Counted from the stretch's first letter, positions 27,292 to 38,261 are shown. The stretch: 64,000 bases of DNA from Tritrichomonas musculus (GCA_039105265.1 JAPFFF010000007.1:2976001-3040000); one strand, 5' to 3'. Notes: generated by a model from the letters alone, not told the origin. Numbers and translations are program-made.

Positions 27292-28202
27292 TTCAATAAT
27301 AAATCTTTATTCAAATTATAATTATGAATTTATCTTAATATTCAATAAAATAAACCATATTATATATATATTAATATAAACTAAAACACTACATAAAAAT
27401 AAATATAATAATATAAATAAAATATATTAAAATATTATATAAATAAATCAGAAGCAATAAAAAATTAAATTATTTCAATTTTATTATAATCCTTTGAAAT
27501 AGAGTAATTATAAAAACCTTATACTTCTCTCAATTTAACCTTATACTAATTGATACGATTTTCAAAAAATTAAGAAAATATATTCAATTTTTTTGATAAA
27601 AATTGAAATTTTCTATTATTAGTATAATATTAAATTGAATAGATTGACGATATTTTCTAATAAAATTTGAATAAAAAAAGAGCGTTTATTATTGTTTTTT
27701 ATAGAAATCAAATAAGATCTCTCTCAGATATACAGGATTTTAAAAGGTTGGAAGCACAAATAAGTCAATATAATGGTACAATATGATATAGTTGATGCAT
27801 TGTTCAGTAATATTGAAGAATCTTAACATGTTTTGAAATCAAAAATGTTCTTAAAACTAATTTTTCCACAAAACAGAAGAAAAATAAAACACTCTTTGTA
27901 CCATTTGGATGACTTAATACCTAATTGATGGCAAAAATCTTTTTCATAGTCAACATATTTTTGCAATATGCAAAATGTAGAAATATTTTGCAGCAATTTC
28001 TTAATAAAAATTAATCTTATCTGAAAATCATCTTGAATTATTATTATTATCTTTTTTTTAAAATCTAATATTTCCATTTACAAAAAAAAAAAAACATTAA
28101 AATCATTAAAAAAATTTGGTAATTCTAAGTTATATATATATATGAATAAATTTTTCCTGATTTAAAACCATTAATCAAAATTTTTAACAAGATATATTTA
28201 TG
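27292..28202. other. AT-rich spacer without a convincing gene
   Basis: Very AT-rich. It holds the left arm of an outer inverted repeat (27512-27528) and a short echo of the same string at 27537-27547. A short open frame on the minus strand (27823-28077) is Ile/Phe/Lys-rich as expected from composition and has no recognised motif. Confidence 0.6.
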
Positions 28203-28205
28203 ATA

Positions 28206-29824
28206 CCCTTATCCCACTTAATTTGGCACAAAACTTTTTGTTTGATATTTAAAAAGTTATACAATATTAGTGATAAAAAAGTGGCAATGATTGAATACTT
28301 ATTTGTCCGTGGTCCCACATTTAATATAGAACAAGCACTATAAGATCTATTATATACGAACCAATTATACGTATAAAAAGAAATTTACATTAATTTAAAT
28401 TAATTTTTCTAAAGCACATGAAGAAATGATGGCAATTTTAGGAACATTTTAAATATTTTCAAAGATTTACAAACAAGATGTATCTTATGATATTTTTATT
28501 CAAAGATTACAAAAACAAACTTTACAATTATTGCAAAAATAGAAAGCATGGTTTAGTTTTTCTCAATCAAATTCAAGAAAATTGATTTCAGTAATCACTT
28601 TATTTAACAGAAATAATGTTCATTGAAAAAAAAAATATTAAGATAAATTTACAAGGTTTAAACAGTTTAGATAAGGATTTTTTGAAGTACTGCTGATTTT
28701 CAAATTTGAGTTCTTTTTCTGCCCATTTCTCAATTTCTGCCCTTTTTTCAAATTAACTTATGTGCATATTTTTTATTTAATTTAAAAAGGGCAGAAATTT
28801 TGTTTTTTACTTATCATTTTTTCACTATTCAGAAATTTGTCTTAAAATTCGAGGAATTAAATTAATTAAAATATATTTTAATTAACATTAAACTATTTGT
28901 TTTGGATTTTGTGAAAGACTGATTCCATATTAAACGATATATATTTTTAACTCTTATTTTTTTTTATTGCATTAAATATTTTATGTTTTTTTTTTTTAAA
29001 AAAAACGCATCAGTCTAAATCAATTCTAAAAATAAAAGGTTCTAATTCACTTTTGCAATGATTTAATTAATATCGAAAGTTATATAATATGAACATTTCT
29101 TAATATACTTGGTTTTTTGATATATAATGTATTAAGAACTTATTTCTTTTAGTAAAAAATCGTTTACATTGGCAATATATAAAAAATAAAATAAAAATAT
29201 ATTAAAATGGAATTTCGAAAAATAAAGCCATATTTTTTATGTATGGAAAATGTTTAATATCCAATTTAATTCTTATTTTAAAAGTAAAAGCTGAAAATAT
29301 CAAGTACTTGTTGGAAAAAATGAAATTATATGTAAAAAAAAATAGACTCATTTTGAGATTTCTGTTAGTTATTGTAATGGCATATTCGGAATGATGAAAC
29401 TATATTATATTTTGGGAATCGTTAAAAATTTTTGATTTTTTGGTGATTATATCTGCTGATGAAATTAAGGGTTTTTGTAGAAAAAAAAAGATAGTAGTAT
29501 ACATGTATATAGTTATTAGTTTTAAAATGATTATGAGGAGTAAATGCGATTTCGATGAAGCAATCCTTGAATAATTGAAAATCTTGAAAATTAAGGTTCG
29601 TAAAATTTGCTATAAATCTGCATGATAATTCGTTGTTATGTTACTTAATTCATATTTCAGTCTAGCCACGCAACGATAAAAGCAGCACGAACTAGCACGC
29701 TATCTTGAAAAAATAAAAATAAATAAACGTTCTCCATATGATAAATTGAATATAATAAACGGTCGTTTTAGCTAAAATCTGAATATTATCAAAAAGTTTT
29801 GTGCCAAATTAAGTGGGAAAAGGG
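28206..29824. mobile_element. DNA transposon with 38-bp inverted repeats, transposase not recognisable
   Basis: The arms 28203-28240 and 29790-29827 match over 38 bases with one mismatch (ATACCCTT(A/T)TCCCACTTAA, then TTTGGCACAAAACTTTTTG). TA dinucleotides at the borders (28204-28205 and 29825-29826) fit the target duplication of the Tc1/mariner/pogo group, leaving an element of 1619 bp. That is the right size for an autonomous element, yet no long open frame is left inside, so it is either decayed or non-autonomous. The near-identical arms argue against great age. The superfamily is inferred from size and TA only. Confidence 0.75.
28732..28799. repeat. Imperfect inverted repeat (hairpin) inside the transposon
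   Basis: Arms 28732-28756 and 28777-28799 (AATTTCTGCCCTTTTT, then AAATTAA, and its complement) differ by one 2-base indel and leave a 20-base loop. A partial extra copy of TTTCTGCCC lies just upstream. Confidence 0.7.
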
Positions 29825-29827
29825 TAT

Positions 29828-32150
29828 ATATTTACTAATATAAATGAACTTTTTGAAAACAATTGAGAGCTCTCTCAAGAAGTATAAGGTTTTTTCTGAA
29901 GATTTAAATGGGTGTGGTAACTCAAATAAAACTATTTAATGATGAATATGCTTAATATTAAAAATTTAAATTCATTACATTATATCTATTAATAATACAT
30001 TATATTATTAAAATTTATTCCACCATCCCAGCTATATTTATAAATTAAAGATTGTTAAAATATTCTCAATTTTTCTGAGTGCGTAAAAAAAATATAAAAT
30101 TGAAATTTTGAGCTGATGCTAGGTTATTTTAATATCAATATACTGAATTTGATATTTCATATATCTATAGTAATAATAAAATTAATAAAATTAAATTTTC
30201 TTTCTAAATATTATATATCAATTGAATAATTAGAGCTATATTAATAGTATTCATTTTATTTTTGTATTTATACAAACACACAATCATATATTTTTAAAAT
30301 AATTCATAAATTTGGTATTTCATCCCAAATTATTTCATTGATCAGTATAAAATACTTAGTTAGTAAATATAATTGGTCATAAAACAAAATATCTTCAGTA
30401 TTATATACAAAATATTACCATATTTTAAAAATATTAGAGTAAAAATTGAGATTATAAAAGGTTTGGAAAATTCATTGCTAATTGCTTGCCTTAATTTATG
30501 TTTATATCAGTGAAATTCTATTATATGGATAAAAAAGCGGTATTATTTTGATATAAATAACAAAGTATTGACGAATTGATATTATTTTTTGATTTTGTAG
30601 GAATATATACTTTGTCTAATATTTTTCAACATTTTAAAGCTAATTAGTCATCACATTATTTATTTCTTTTAATTCATTTATTTGTTAAAATAGTAACTCA
30701 TATCAACTGATTTCTAACATTATTCTCAGAATTAGGATTATAATCATCAGAATTAATATTTATTTGCTCATAAGATTCATTTTAATATTCCTATTCTTTA
30801 ATTTCTATCTTCATTTTTTATCAAAATTTGAAAATATTATTTATTTGTTATCAAGTCAAGAAATAATTATTGTAGATAACGATTAATGTATTATTAGATA
30901 TTATCTGATGAATGAAATTGTAATATAGACAGTTTTTAAAGATTTGCAAATAAAATAGCAATACATATAAATTATATGAGCTTTTCTTTTGTATATTATT
31001 TTATATATTAATTAAATATATTAATCACTATTTTATTTAATAATATTTATTTATTTATTTATTAAGATATTATTGTTTTAAATAATGTGATATTTTATAT
31101 TTAATATATTGAGAAACCTATTCAATAATTAGTATTGAAAAAAGAAAATTGAATATAGCTTATAATATTCAAATTTGAATGTGCACACAATTATTTAAAA
31201 TACTATTTATATGAAATTAAAAATATATATATGATATATTATCTGTTATATATATATTATAATAGATATATAATATGATATCAAAGTATATAAATCATTA
31301 GTTAGTTGAATGATGAAATATCATGCTCATAATTTTAACGACGTTTGTAGATGGGATGCTCGAGCCGATTTCTTTTTAAATCGAAGAAACTACTCATAAG
31401 ATGTAACAAAATGAGGTTTATAACTTTAAATTAATAATTATTTTGATTAGACTTTGAAAGGAATGATTTTTACCATATTTTGCTTGAAATATCAAAAAAT
31501 TAGTGTATAGAGTCAATATAAGCAGCACTAATCATGTTATATAGTCATAAATAATAACAATACCTAAAGATATCACAAAAAAATTATCTTTAATTATAGA
31601 GTTTAAAAAATTAAAATTTTTTATAATATTTTTGATAATCTTTCTTTAATGCTTTAATTAAATATTAAATATTATATTAAATTATACAGCAAATGTATTT
31701 TATCTGAAAATGCTTTTTCAAAAAAGATATTTAGAAAATAAAAATACAAAAATACGTTATTTTAATAGTTTCCATACCCATAGATTTAAAGGTTTTTAGA
31801 ATTACTCTATTACTCCATTTTCATTGAAATATTTTCTTTCAAATCAAACAACTTTTGTTAATGATATTCAAAATTGAGAATTTAATTTCTCTAACAAAAG
31901 TTCTCCATAGCCATTTAGTCATAGAAATATAATATATATTAATATCTCGAAATCAAACGTATAAAACATTATGTACTTTATATTATAGTATAAATATAAA
32001 ATATATAAAATAATATTTAATTATCATTCGAATTTCTAGGATATATCTCTTTACATCACTTTAAATTATTAAAAATATGTTTTTATATTCGCTAGTAAAA
32101 TATATTAATGAAGATGAATAAGATTCGCTAGTAAAATATATGGCAAAGTA
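29828..32150. other. Extremely AT-rich spacer, no gene seen
   Basis: No open frame of note, no tRNA-like or rRNA-like pattern. Only simple AT repeats, plus a 19-bp direct repeat (ATTCGCTAGTAAAATATAT at 32087-32105 and 32123-32141) just after the end of the next gene. Confidence 0.6.
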
Positions 32151-34529
32151 TTAATTTAAATCTTTAAATAATTTTTTAATTTTTTCTTGGATTTGCGCCT
32201 TTTCTTTTTTATTAATTTTATCAGCCAATCCTGTATCAACAATTGCAGAAAGCTGATAAAAAGTGTATTTATTAAAATTATTTTCAGCCCAAGAAATAAA
32301 TTCATTTTTCTTTAATAAAGAAGCATTGATATATTCAATAATCCAATCACTATCAATATTGCTTTTAATAATCTTCTTAAGATATTGCGACATCATCTTG
32401 AAGTCAACTATTAACAATGATTTTTCTTTTGGCAAAAGGGCTGTTAATGATGCAAGATTATTTATTGAAATAAATGAAGAATAGATCCAAAATGCTTTCA
32501 AAAGCAAATCTTTATCAATTTCATTTAAAATATCATTATTCAATTTAATAATAAAATTCTCAGTAATTGAAATCCAAGTTTTTGAAAATTGATGCTGCTC
32601 ACCACATTCGTCATTTTTATTAAATCTAATTTCTTTCATTTGCTGCTCAAAAGATGATATATCAACAATTTTTGGAATAATAAATTGAAATAAAAAAAGT
32701 GCAAACTTATCTAGAAAGTTGGCAACAAAGTCAGTATAAAATCGACGGAAACTTCCAATAGAACTAAGAGGCAGGCTATCCTCTAATATGTTGCGTATTG
32801 ATTGAAGATACCATGAAATTGAATCCATGTTATTTTTTGCTGTAATTAATATTTTTTCAAAATTAAGTTTATCGTTATCTTCAATGCTTAATTTTAAAGG
32901 GAAAGTTAATTGCTGGCTTTTATTTATGAAGTGATGAACAATACGCACAATCAATTGGATTCCATCATTTGGAAAGAGGACAGAAGATTCACGAAGTGAG
33001 AAATATAGTTTTTTTTGATCAAATTCAAAAGGTTTGATTGATGAATATTGTAAAAAAATATTCAATATTGAAAAAGAATAATATTCAACTAATTCACGTA
33101 TGAATTGAATAATCTCCACAGATAGAGACGGAACAGAATTGAGAATCGTTATATACTGGTGTATATATTTAATAATTGCTATGCATGAATTTGTATTTTG
33201 TGAAAGGTTTCTTTGCTGTGAAAGTTGTGACACCGACATGTTATGTGAAAAACTATTAATAAATTTAAATGTTAATATTTGGCGTTCAAAGTCGGTGCTT
33301 GTGGGTATTGCTACCCATGTATCAAGTTCAATATTTTCCAGAATAGCTTCGAGTGCGATTTGATGAAAATATTTTAAATAGTTAGATCCAATATTATAAA
33401 TTGATTCATCAAGGAAATTACTTGTTATGTCCACTATTGTTGCACTGAACTGCTTAAAATCATTTAAGATATTTAGAACATTGTTAAATCCGTCAAAATT
33501 CATTTTTTGGATAGGAATTTTTTTAAGGATTATAGTTAAATCATCTTCAATAGAGATCCAAATTATTTCAATCATTTTCTCTATAGATGAATGAATTAAA
33601 GAAGATTTTGAAGAGATGCGATGGTAAGAAACTATTTGCTGATAAGTTGAAAGAAGTGATTTACTGAAGTTGACAAAAGAATTCACTATTTCTTTAAATG
33701 TAGTAAAATTTTTATACTCTTCATTATCAATAATAGAATCAAATTCAGCTTTTAACCTTGTTAAAAAAGCTTCTTGGAGTTTTTGAGGAACAAGCTTTAA
33801 TTGGTTTAATTGATCATAAGCATCAATTAAATTATCGTAAATTATATGATTAAAAGCGATTGTTTGAGATACTAATGCTGTATCCATCTTATCAGTTATT
33901 CTAGAATATGTATTCTGAAGTGATGATATTAAACGTTCAACACCTGTTAAATTTTGAACTTTTGAACTAAGTTCAGAGGGCTTAAAGCATAGTGTTATTG
34001 CTAAAACAAAGTCATTTTTTTGCAAAGCTTGATTTATCTTTTCAGACGATTCCCTAATTTGTTTGACAAGATCAAGAAGATCAAGAACACTTTTCAAATT
34101 TTTTTGCTTTTGGATTTGATGGAAGAAATTCTCAGGATTTTGACAAATTTCAGAATCGGCTTTTTGTAATATTTGCCTTAAAATAGATATGTTTTGAGTG
34201 CTCAAATTAAGTTGATTATTAAGATCGGAAATTAGATTCATTGCTTTTAAAACATCTAAATATTTTGCTTGTAACTGAAATGTCAGATTTTTAGAAACTA
34301 TATCAACAGCTGAAATAAATTTTTGCTGCAACAAATTTGCTTCGTCAACAAAATGTGGATCTGTTCCGTTGGGTAAAAGATTGAGCGTGACTTGGACAGC
34401 ATCAGAGGTATTAACATAAAATTGGTTTGGAATAAATTGCGTTATTATTGCAACTTGTTGTGCGTTAATATCGGGAAACAACTTACTACTAGAGATGAGG
34501 GCGTTTTGGCTTTGCTCTGTTTTGCTCAT
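32151..34529 (-). CDS. Vps50/Vps54-like subunit of a GARP/EARP tethering complex
   Basis: 792 residues from MSKTEQSQNA; an in-frame ATG 39 bases further up is less likely. Almost entirely helical. Residues about 50-230 follow the CATCHR N-terminal pattern of syndetin/Vps50 and Vps54: an EANLLQQKF..AVDIV start, a long coiled coil, then NLKSVLDLLDLVKQI...S..KI..AL.KNDFVLAITLC, the segment in which these proteins describe vesicle-tether rods. It would act in endosome-to-Golgi or recycling traffic. Vps50 and Vps54 cannot be told apart by eye, and Vps53 or exocyst subunits are not excluded. The stop is in a TTTAAAT context. Host gene. Confidence 0.5.
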   Translation of the reverse strand: MSKTEQSQNALISSSKLFPDINAQQVAIITQFIPNQFYVNTSDAVQVTLNLLPNGTDPHFVDEANLLQQKFISAVDIVSKNLTFQLQAKYLDVLKAMNLISDLNNQLNLSTQNISILRQILQKADSEICQNPENFFHQIQKQKNLKSVLDLLDLVKQIRESSEKINQALQKNDFVLAITLCFKPSELSSKVQNLTGVERLISSLQNTYSRITDKMDTALVSQTIAFNHIIYDNLIDAYDQLNQLKLVPQKLQEAFLTRLKAEFDSIIDNEEYKNFTTFKEIVNSFVNFSKSLLSTYQQIVSYHRISSKSSLIHSSIEKMIEIIWISIEDDLTIILKKIPIQKMNFDGFNNVLNILNDFKQFSATIVDITSNFLDESIYNIGSNYLKYFHQIALEAILENIELDTWVAIPTSTDFERQILTFKFINSFSHNMSVSQLSQQRNLSQNTNSCIAIIKYIHQYITILNSVPSLSVEIIQFIRELVEYYSFSILNIFLQYSSIKPFEFDQKKLYFSLRESSVLFPNDGIQLIVRIVHHFINKSQQLTFPLKLSIEDNDKLNFEKILITAKNNMDSISWYLQSIRNILEDSLPLSSIGSFRRFYTDFVANFLDKFALFLFQFIIPKIVDISSFEQQMKEIRFNKNDECGEQHQFSKTWISITENFIIKLNNDILNEIDKDLLLKAFWIYSSFISINNLASLTALLPKEKSLLIVDFKMMSQYLKKIIKSNIDSDWIIEYINASLLKKNEFISWAENNFNKYTFYQLSAIVDTGLADKINKKEKAQIQEKIKKLFKDLN

Positions 34530-35340
34530 AAAAAAATAATTAAAATTTAGATTTTTAATAACTTTCAAAAATTTATTTTAATTGATGTCAATATCTATCC
34601 CTTTGTTTTAAAAAAAAATATTTTTCTTTGTATTTTATTTTTTGTTAAAATACAAATCCAGTACGTTTAAACTTAAATTCAAATGTCAGCCCATTATTTT
34701 TTCTCTCAATTTATTTGACAAAAAAAATATTTATTTCAATTTTAATAAGCTTTATTATTTCTTTTCAAATTAATCTTTAAAATTTTTGATTTTTCATTAA
34801 TTGATCAAGGATCAATTCAGTATGCAGACATTTTCATAAGATTTCGCCAATAACTTAATTCGACTGTGTCTTTTATTGCTTTTGGTGCCAAATTAAAGGT
34901 TCATAAATTATAATTATTGATAAACAATCTTCAATTAGAAGTTACACTTGGATTTTTGCCCATACACCATTATACTTCTTTGATTTTTATGATTTTTGCT
35001 TGACATTTCCAGTATTCAGTATAAATATTTCAAAAGCATACTCAACTCGGCAAAATTATTTCAAATAAATGCTCCCCTTATTGATTTACGTCATTTTCAA
35101 ATAGAATATCCATATATTTTGCCTGTTAATTACACTCTTTTTGAACTAGTTAGTAAAATTTTATTTTAATTCAATTTTAATATAAAATATTGAAAATAAT
35201 AAATAAAAAAGTCTTCGAATTGAATAGGAGTGATTGAAAAAAAATTGAAAGCATTTTGTCTGAAAAGTGCAACTTTTTTAATATACCAAAAAAAAAAATT
35301 ATACACAAAATTAAACAAAGAATAATTTATTTTTATCATG
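34530..35340. other. AT-rich spacer, nothing recognised
   Basis: Upstream region of the tethering-subunit gene. A GGTGCCAAATTAAAGG string near 34887 loosely recalls the transposon arm at 28.2 kb but is too short to count. No gene seen. Confidence 0.5.
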
Positions 35341-35690
35341 CGCAAGCTTTGCTGGTCACGCGCGTCTATTAATGCGACTGCGGGAATTCCCGCACTCGAG
35401 CTACAGTGCGAAAATGCACTCTAAAGCTACTGCTAGTCTGGCGGTCTGGAGGAATTCTCCCAGACCCAAATATGACTGAAATTAGGCTAGAAACGCTACT
35501 ATGGGAATTCCCCTCCTAGAGTTAGCGCTGCATTAGAGCCATCGTTAGAGCTGCGTTAGAGCCTCATAATTATGGTTAGCATATAATTTATTTTGGTCGC
35601 GTTCTTGGTAACAAAATTTGGCGCCTAGTATAGAAGCCGGGGCTGGTTGTTACCAGCAACGGTGGTAGGCATGGGGGCCGGCTAAGCCCG
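35341..35690. repeat. GC-rich island with GAATTC-centred palindromes
   Basis: Three palindromes share the centre GAATTC: a perfect 16-mer TGCGGGAATTCCCGCA (35379-35394), a near-perfect 24-mer (35443-35466, starting GGTCTGG) and a 10-mer GGGAATTCCC (35503-35512). After them come repeats of the type GTTAGAGC(C/T) (35521-35563), and the hairpin GCTGG-TTGTTA-CCAGC (35642-35657). The whole stretch is far richer in G and C than its surroundings. It may be an end region of a mobile element; the gene remnants to its right fit that. Confidence 0.7.
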
Positions 35691-35933
35691 CCCACAGCCT
35701 GTGCATTCTAATTTTGATTCAAATTTTGAAAGTTTGTCAATGTATTCATCCATGAAATCTAATTTTGATTCAAATTTTGAAAGTTTGTCAATGTATTCAT
35801 CCATGAAATCTTCTTTGTTGTAATGTTCGAAAGTAAGACGTTTCCATTGAGGATACTTCTTGAGAATGAGTCGTTCGAGATAAACGAGCTGAGCACCATT
35901 AGCGATAGCATCGTTAGATGTTGTTGAGTTCAT
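35682..35933 (-). CDS. Small unrecognised open frame with an internal 51-bp duplication
   Basis: From MNSTTSNDAI at 35933. A helical, charged protein of about 83 residues. A 17-residue unit (DFMDEYIDKLSKFESKL) is present twice, encoded by an exact 51-bp tandem duplication (35707-35757 and 35758-35808). The frame then runs into the GC-rich island, which supplies a Cys/Gly-containing end. It looks like part of a gene cut by the island. Not recognised. Confidence 0.35.
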   Translation of the reverse strand: MNSTTSNDAIANGAQLVYLERLILKKYPQWKRLTFEHYNKEDFMDEYIDKLSKFESKLDFMDEYIDKLSKFESKLECTGCGRA

Positions 35934-36024
35934 TTCTAAATGGATCAAAAAAGAAATTATTTTTGAAACAACGTTTTTCATTACGTACTAGGGGTGTCAT
36001 TTTACAGAAAAAGACGGTCTTCGT

Positions 36025-36212
36025 CAGTAGTGATGATAGTTCCGCATGGGGAAACCTTATATGGACGGATTACCTGTACTCATAGGATTTCATCAAAATT
36101 CAAAGTCTGGAACTCAATTTTAAATGTTTATGTAAACTTCAAAATTAAGCCAGATGTGGCTGTTATATTTGAATTTCTATCTGGTCCCCGTGAGGAACTA
36201 CCATCACTACTG
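36025..36212. repeat. Inverted repeat of 28 bp spanning 188 bp (MITE-like)
   Basis: Arms 36025-36052 and 36185-36212 match inverted with 3 mismatches (CAGTAGTGATG.TAGTTCC). The interior is ordinary AT-rich DNA. It could be a tiny inverted-repeat element or part of the same remnant as the GC-rich island. Confidence 0.65.
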
Positions 36213-36590
36213 AGGTATTGATTTTCATCATTATCATGCATCTTATTCTTTTTCAGAGTCGGTGGTCTCTATGGATGGAAGTTTGGGATGTTGAAGAAGT
36301 AATTAACGTTTTTCTTCTTTAGCTCAGCATCTCTTTGGTACTTGATGGACAAGATGTTGGTGCAGAGGATATTTACCTGGTGCAATATCTATTTGGAGGT
36401 CTTTGGTTTATCATCATCTCCTCTAAAGTTGGTGAACTTATTCAATGCTTTCTTTCCGACTATTTAAAACAATAGTGAGAGATGAGAAGAAAAAACTCTT
36501 TTCAAATACATATAAAATTTGTGATGACTCAAACAAAATTTTGATGATATTCAAAAAGTATCAAATTCATATTATGAAAAAGTTTTACTA
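36213..36590. other. Gene remnant on minus strand, then promoter region of methyltransferase
   Basis: Between about 36240 and 36475 the minus strand retains short protein-like pieces (KALNKFTNFRGDDDKPKTSK, IKYQRDAELKKKNVNYFFN), suggesting a decayed gene, perhaps of the same remnant as the island to the left. The last 110 bases are plain upstream DNA. Confidence 0.4.
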
Positions 36591-37391
36591 ATGGAAAATA
36601 AAAATACGCCATTACATGATTTATTACAACAAGCTTCTGAATTAATTCTTTCTGCTGAAGAAGAAGAAGAAGAAGCAGAAGATGAACCAGCTCCACAATT
36701 TGGATTACCTGAATATTGGGATGAAAGATATATTAATGATCAAGATCCGTACGAATGGTTTATCAGCTGGACAGACACAGGAGATAAACTTGCAAATATT
36801 TTTTATAATCAAAAATTTGATAAAGCATTAAATTTAGGATGCGGGAATTCACCAATGTTTCTCCATATTCAAGATCATTTCAATGAAATATATAATATTG
36901 ATATATCAGGAGTTGTTATTGACCAAATGAAAGAAAAATATAAAGATAATAAAAAACAGCTTTGGCAAAAAATGGATTGCACACAATTGAATTTTCCAGA
37001 TTCTTTTTTCGATGTTGTGTTTGATAAAGCTACATTGGACGCAATAATGTGTGGTGAAGACTCAAAAAATAATGTTCACAAGTCAATTATTGAATTATTT
37101 CGTGTTTTAAAAGTTGGAGGCTTATTTGTCGACATAACTTGCGGATTATTTATGCCAACTTTTAAAGAAGGAAGTCAATTTAGAGGGAAGAGATTACATT
37201 GGGATTTAATTCATTCAGAAAAACTTTTAAATCCAAAGATAAAAGAGCAGATTGTTTATATTTTTGTATTTCGTAAATTAAGCAATGATTTTGATGAAAA
37301 CGGATGTGATGATGACAATTTTATTCATAATACAGACGATGATTTCTTGCTAAAATTGTGTTCAGACGACGTCGATAAAAAAATGTTTTAA
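36591..37391 (+). CDS. Class I SAM-dependent methyltransferase, EEF1A-lysine/METTL13 type
   Basis: 266 residues. After an acidic N-terminus comes LPEYWDERY...DPYEWF, the entry pattern of the EEF1AKMT4/METTL13-like family. Motif I is ALNLGCGNSP (about residues 79-88), an acidic ribose-binding position lies in YNIDISGVVI (about 102), and motif IV is FDVVFDKATLDAI (about 140-152). It probably methylates a protein lysine, such as one on elongation factor 1A, in the cytosol; the substrate is inferred from family likeness. The stop is followed by AT (TTTTAAAT). Confidence 0.75.
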   Translation: MENKNTPLHDLLQQASELILSAEEEEEEAEDEPAPQFGLPEYWDERYINDQDPYEWFISWTDTGDKLANIFYNQKFDKALNLGCGNSPMFLHIQDHFNEIYNIDISGVVIDQMKEKYKDNKKQLWQKMDCTQLNFPDSFFDVVFDKATLDAIMCGEDSKNNVHKSIIELFRVLKVGGLFVDITCGLFMPTFKEGSQFRGKRLHWDLIHSEKLLNPKIKEQIVYIFVFRKLSNDFDENGCDDDNFIHNTDDDFLLKLCSDDVDKKMF

Positions 37392-37577
37392 ATATATTAT
37401 TTATTATTTTTTTTTTTAATTAAATAAAACTAATAAGGCAATTATGAGAACGAGAATTACAAGCTCATATTAACCAAATAAATACATTATAGAATTTGGA
37501 CTTAAATAGACATAATGAATAATAATATACAATGTTTATTATATTGCAACTGAAATCTTCCTTATTTAAATGAGTAC

Positions 37578-38261
37578 TTAAGCATCATCGTCTTGCGCTG
37601 CAATTGATTCAGCATATTCTTTTACTTCTTTCAATCTTTTATGAACAAGATTTTCTGCCTCAGAGAGTCTTGCTTGGCATTCTTTGATTGAAGAAGCAAC
37701 TTCATCCATCTGTTTCTTAAGTTTTTGTTCAACATCGTCAAAATTGACATTTGTATCAGGTCCTGCAAAACTGACTGTTGGCGGCTTTTGAATAGCTGTA
37801 TTATCAAATTTTGGAAACAATAAAAATTCACCATTTAATTGCCTAACTGTTGGAATAATTTCTCGAACAAATTGTGGTAGAGAAGATTGTTGAGCCACTG
37901 GATTTTGCCTTAAATCAAGATATCGGAGGTTGACGAGTTTTCCAAACTCTTCTGGCTTGAGTGCGGATATCTGTGATATTCCACACTCACGTAATGATAA
38001 ATTTTGCAAACTCGTAATTTTTCCAATTCCTGCAAGAGGAACTGCTGTACGATCAAGCGTTAATTTTTCAAGTTTTGGAAGCCCTTCTGTTCCTGCAAGG
38101 CTTGAGAGTTTATTGCCAGTGAGATTCAATGTAATTAAATCTGGACATAATGTTGAAAGTTGACTAATGTCAGTGAGTCCTAAATTCGATAGATCGAGAT
38201 TATATACAGTTGTAGTATCATAATTTCCCGAATGGATTTTAACAATGGCAGCAGATAACAT
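37578..38261 (-). CDS. Leucine-rich-repeat protein (227 aa)
   Basis: Four to five leucine-rich repeats of the SDS22/U2A'/ANP32 kind fill residues about 20-145 (VYNLDLSNLGLTDIS, LITLNLTGNKLSSL, LEKLTLDRTAVPL, LQNLSLRECGISQIS, LRYLDLRQNPVA), with an LRR-cap-like PTVRQLNGEFLL after them. The C-terminal 60 residues are coiled coil (VEQKLKKQMDEVASSI). A protein-binding adaptor; the partner is unknown. The start is TAAATG. Confidence 0.75.
   Translation of the reverse strand: MLSAAIVKIHSGNYDTTTVYNLDLSNLGLTDISQLSTLCPDLITLNLTGNKLSSLAGTEGLPKLEKLTLDRTAVPLAGIGKITSLQNLSLRECGISQISALKPEEFGKLVNLRYLDLRQNPVAQQSSLPQFVREIIPTVRQLNGEFLLFPKFDNTAIQKPPTVSFAGPDTNVNFDDVEQKLKKQMDEVASSIKECQARLSEAENLVHKRLKEVKEYAESIAAQDDDA

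Larger units (their letters stand above)
27512..29894. mobile_element. Possible outer inverted-repeat unit enclosing the 28.2-29.8 kb transposon
   Basis: AAAAACCTTATACTTCT at 27512-27528 is matched perfectly in inverted orientation at 29878-29894. A further CTCAATT follows directly on the left and after a short insertion on the right, which makes chance less likely. It could be an older inverted-repeat transposon into which the inner one inserted. No gene is recognised inside. Confidence 0.35.

Noticed and set aside
27823-28077. 84-codon minus-strand frame in AT-rich DNA
   Set aside because: Ile/Phe/Lys composition is what random AT-rich sequence gives; no motif and no initiator. Kept only as a remark in the spacer entry.
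34881-34905. GGTGCCAAATTAAAGG as a solo arm of the 28.2 kb transposon
   Set aside because: Match too short and imperfect in AT-rich DNA to be significant.
35994-36221. 75-codon plus-strand frame beginning with GTG
   Set aside because: No ATG at the start, and most of it is covered by the 36025-36212 inverted repeat.
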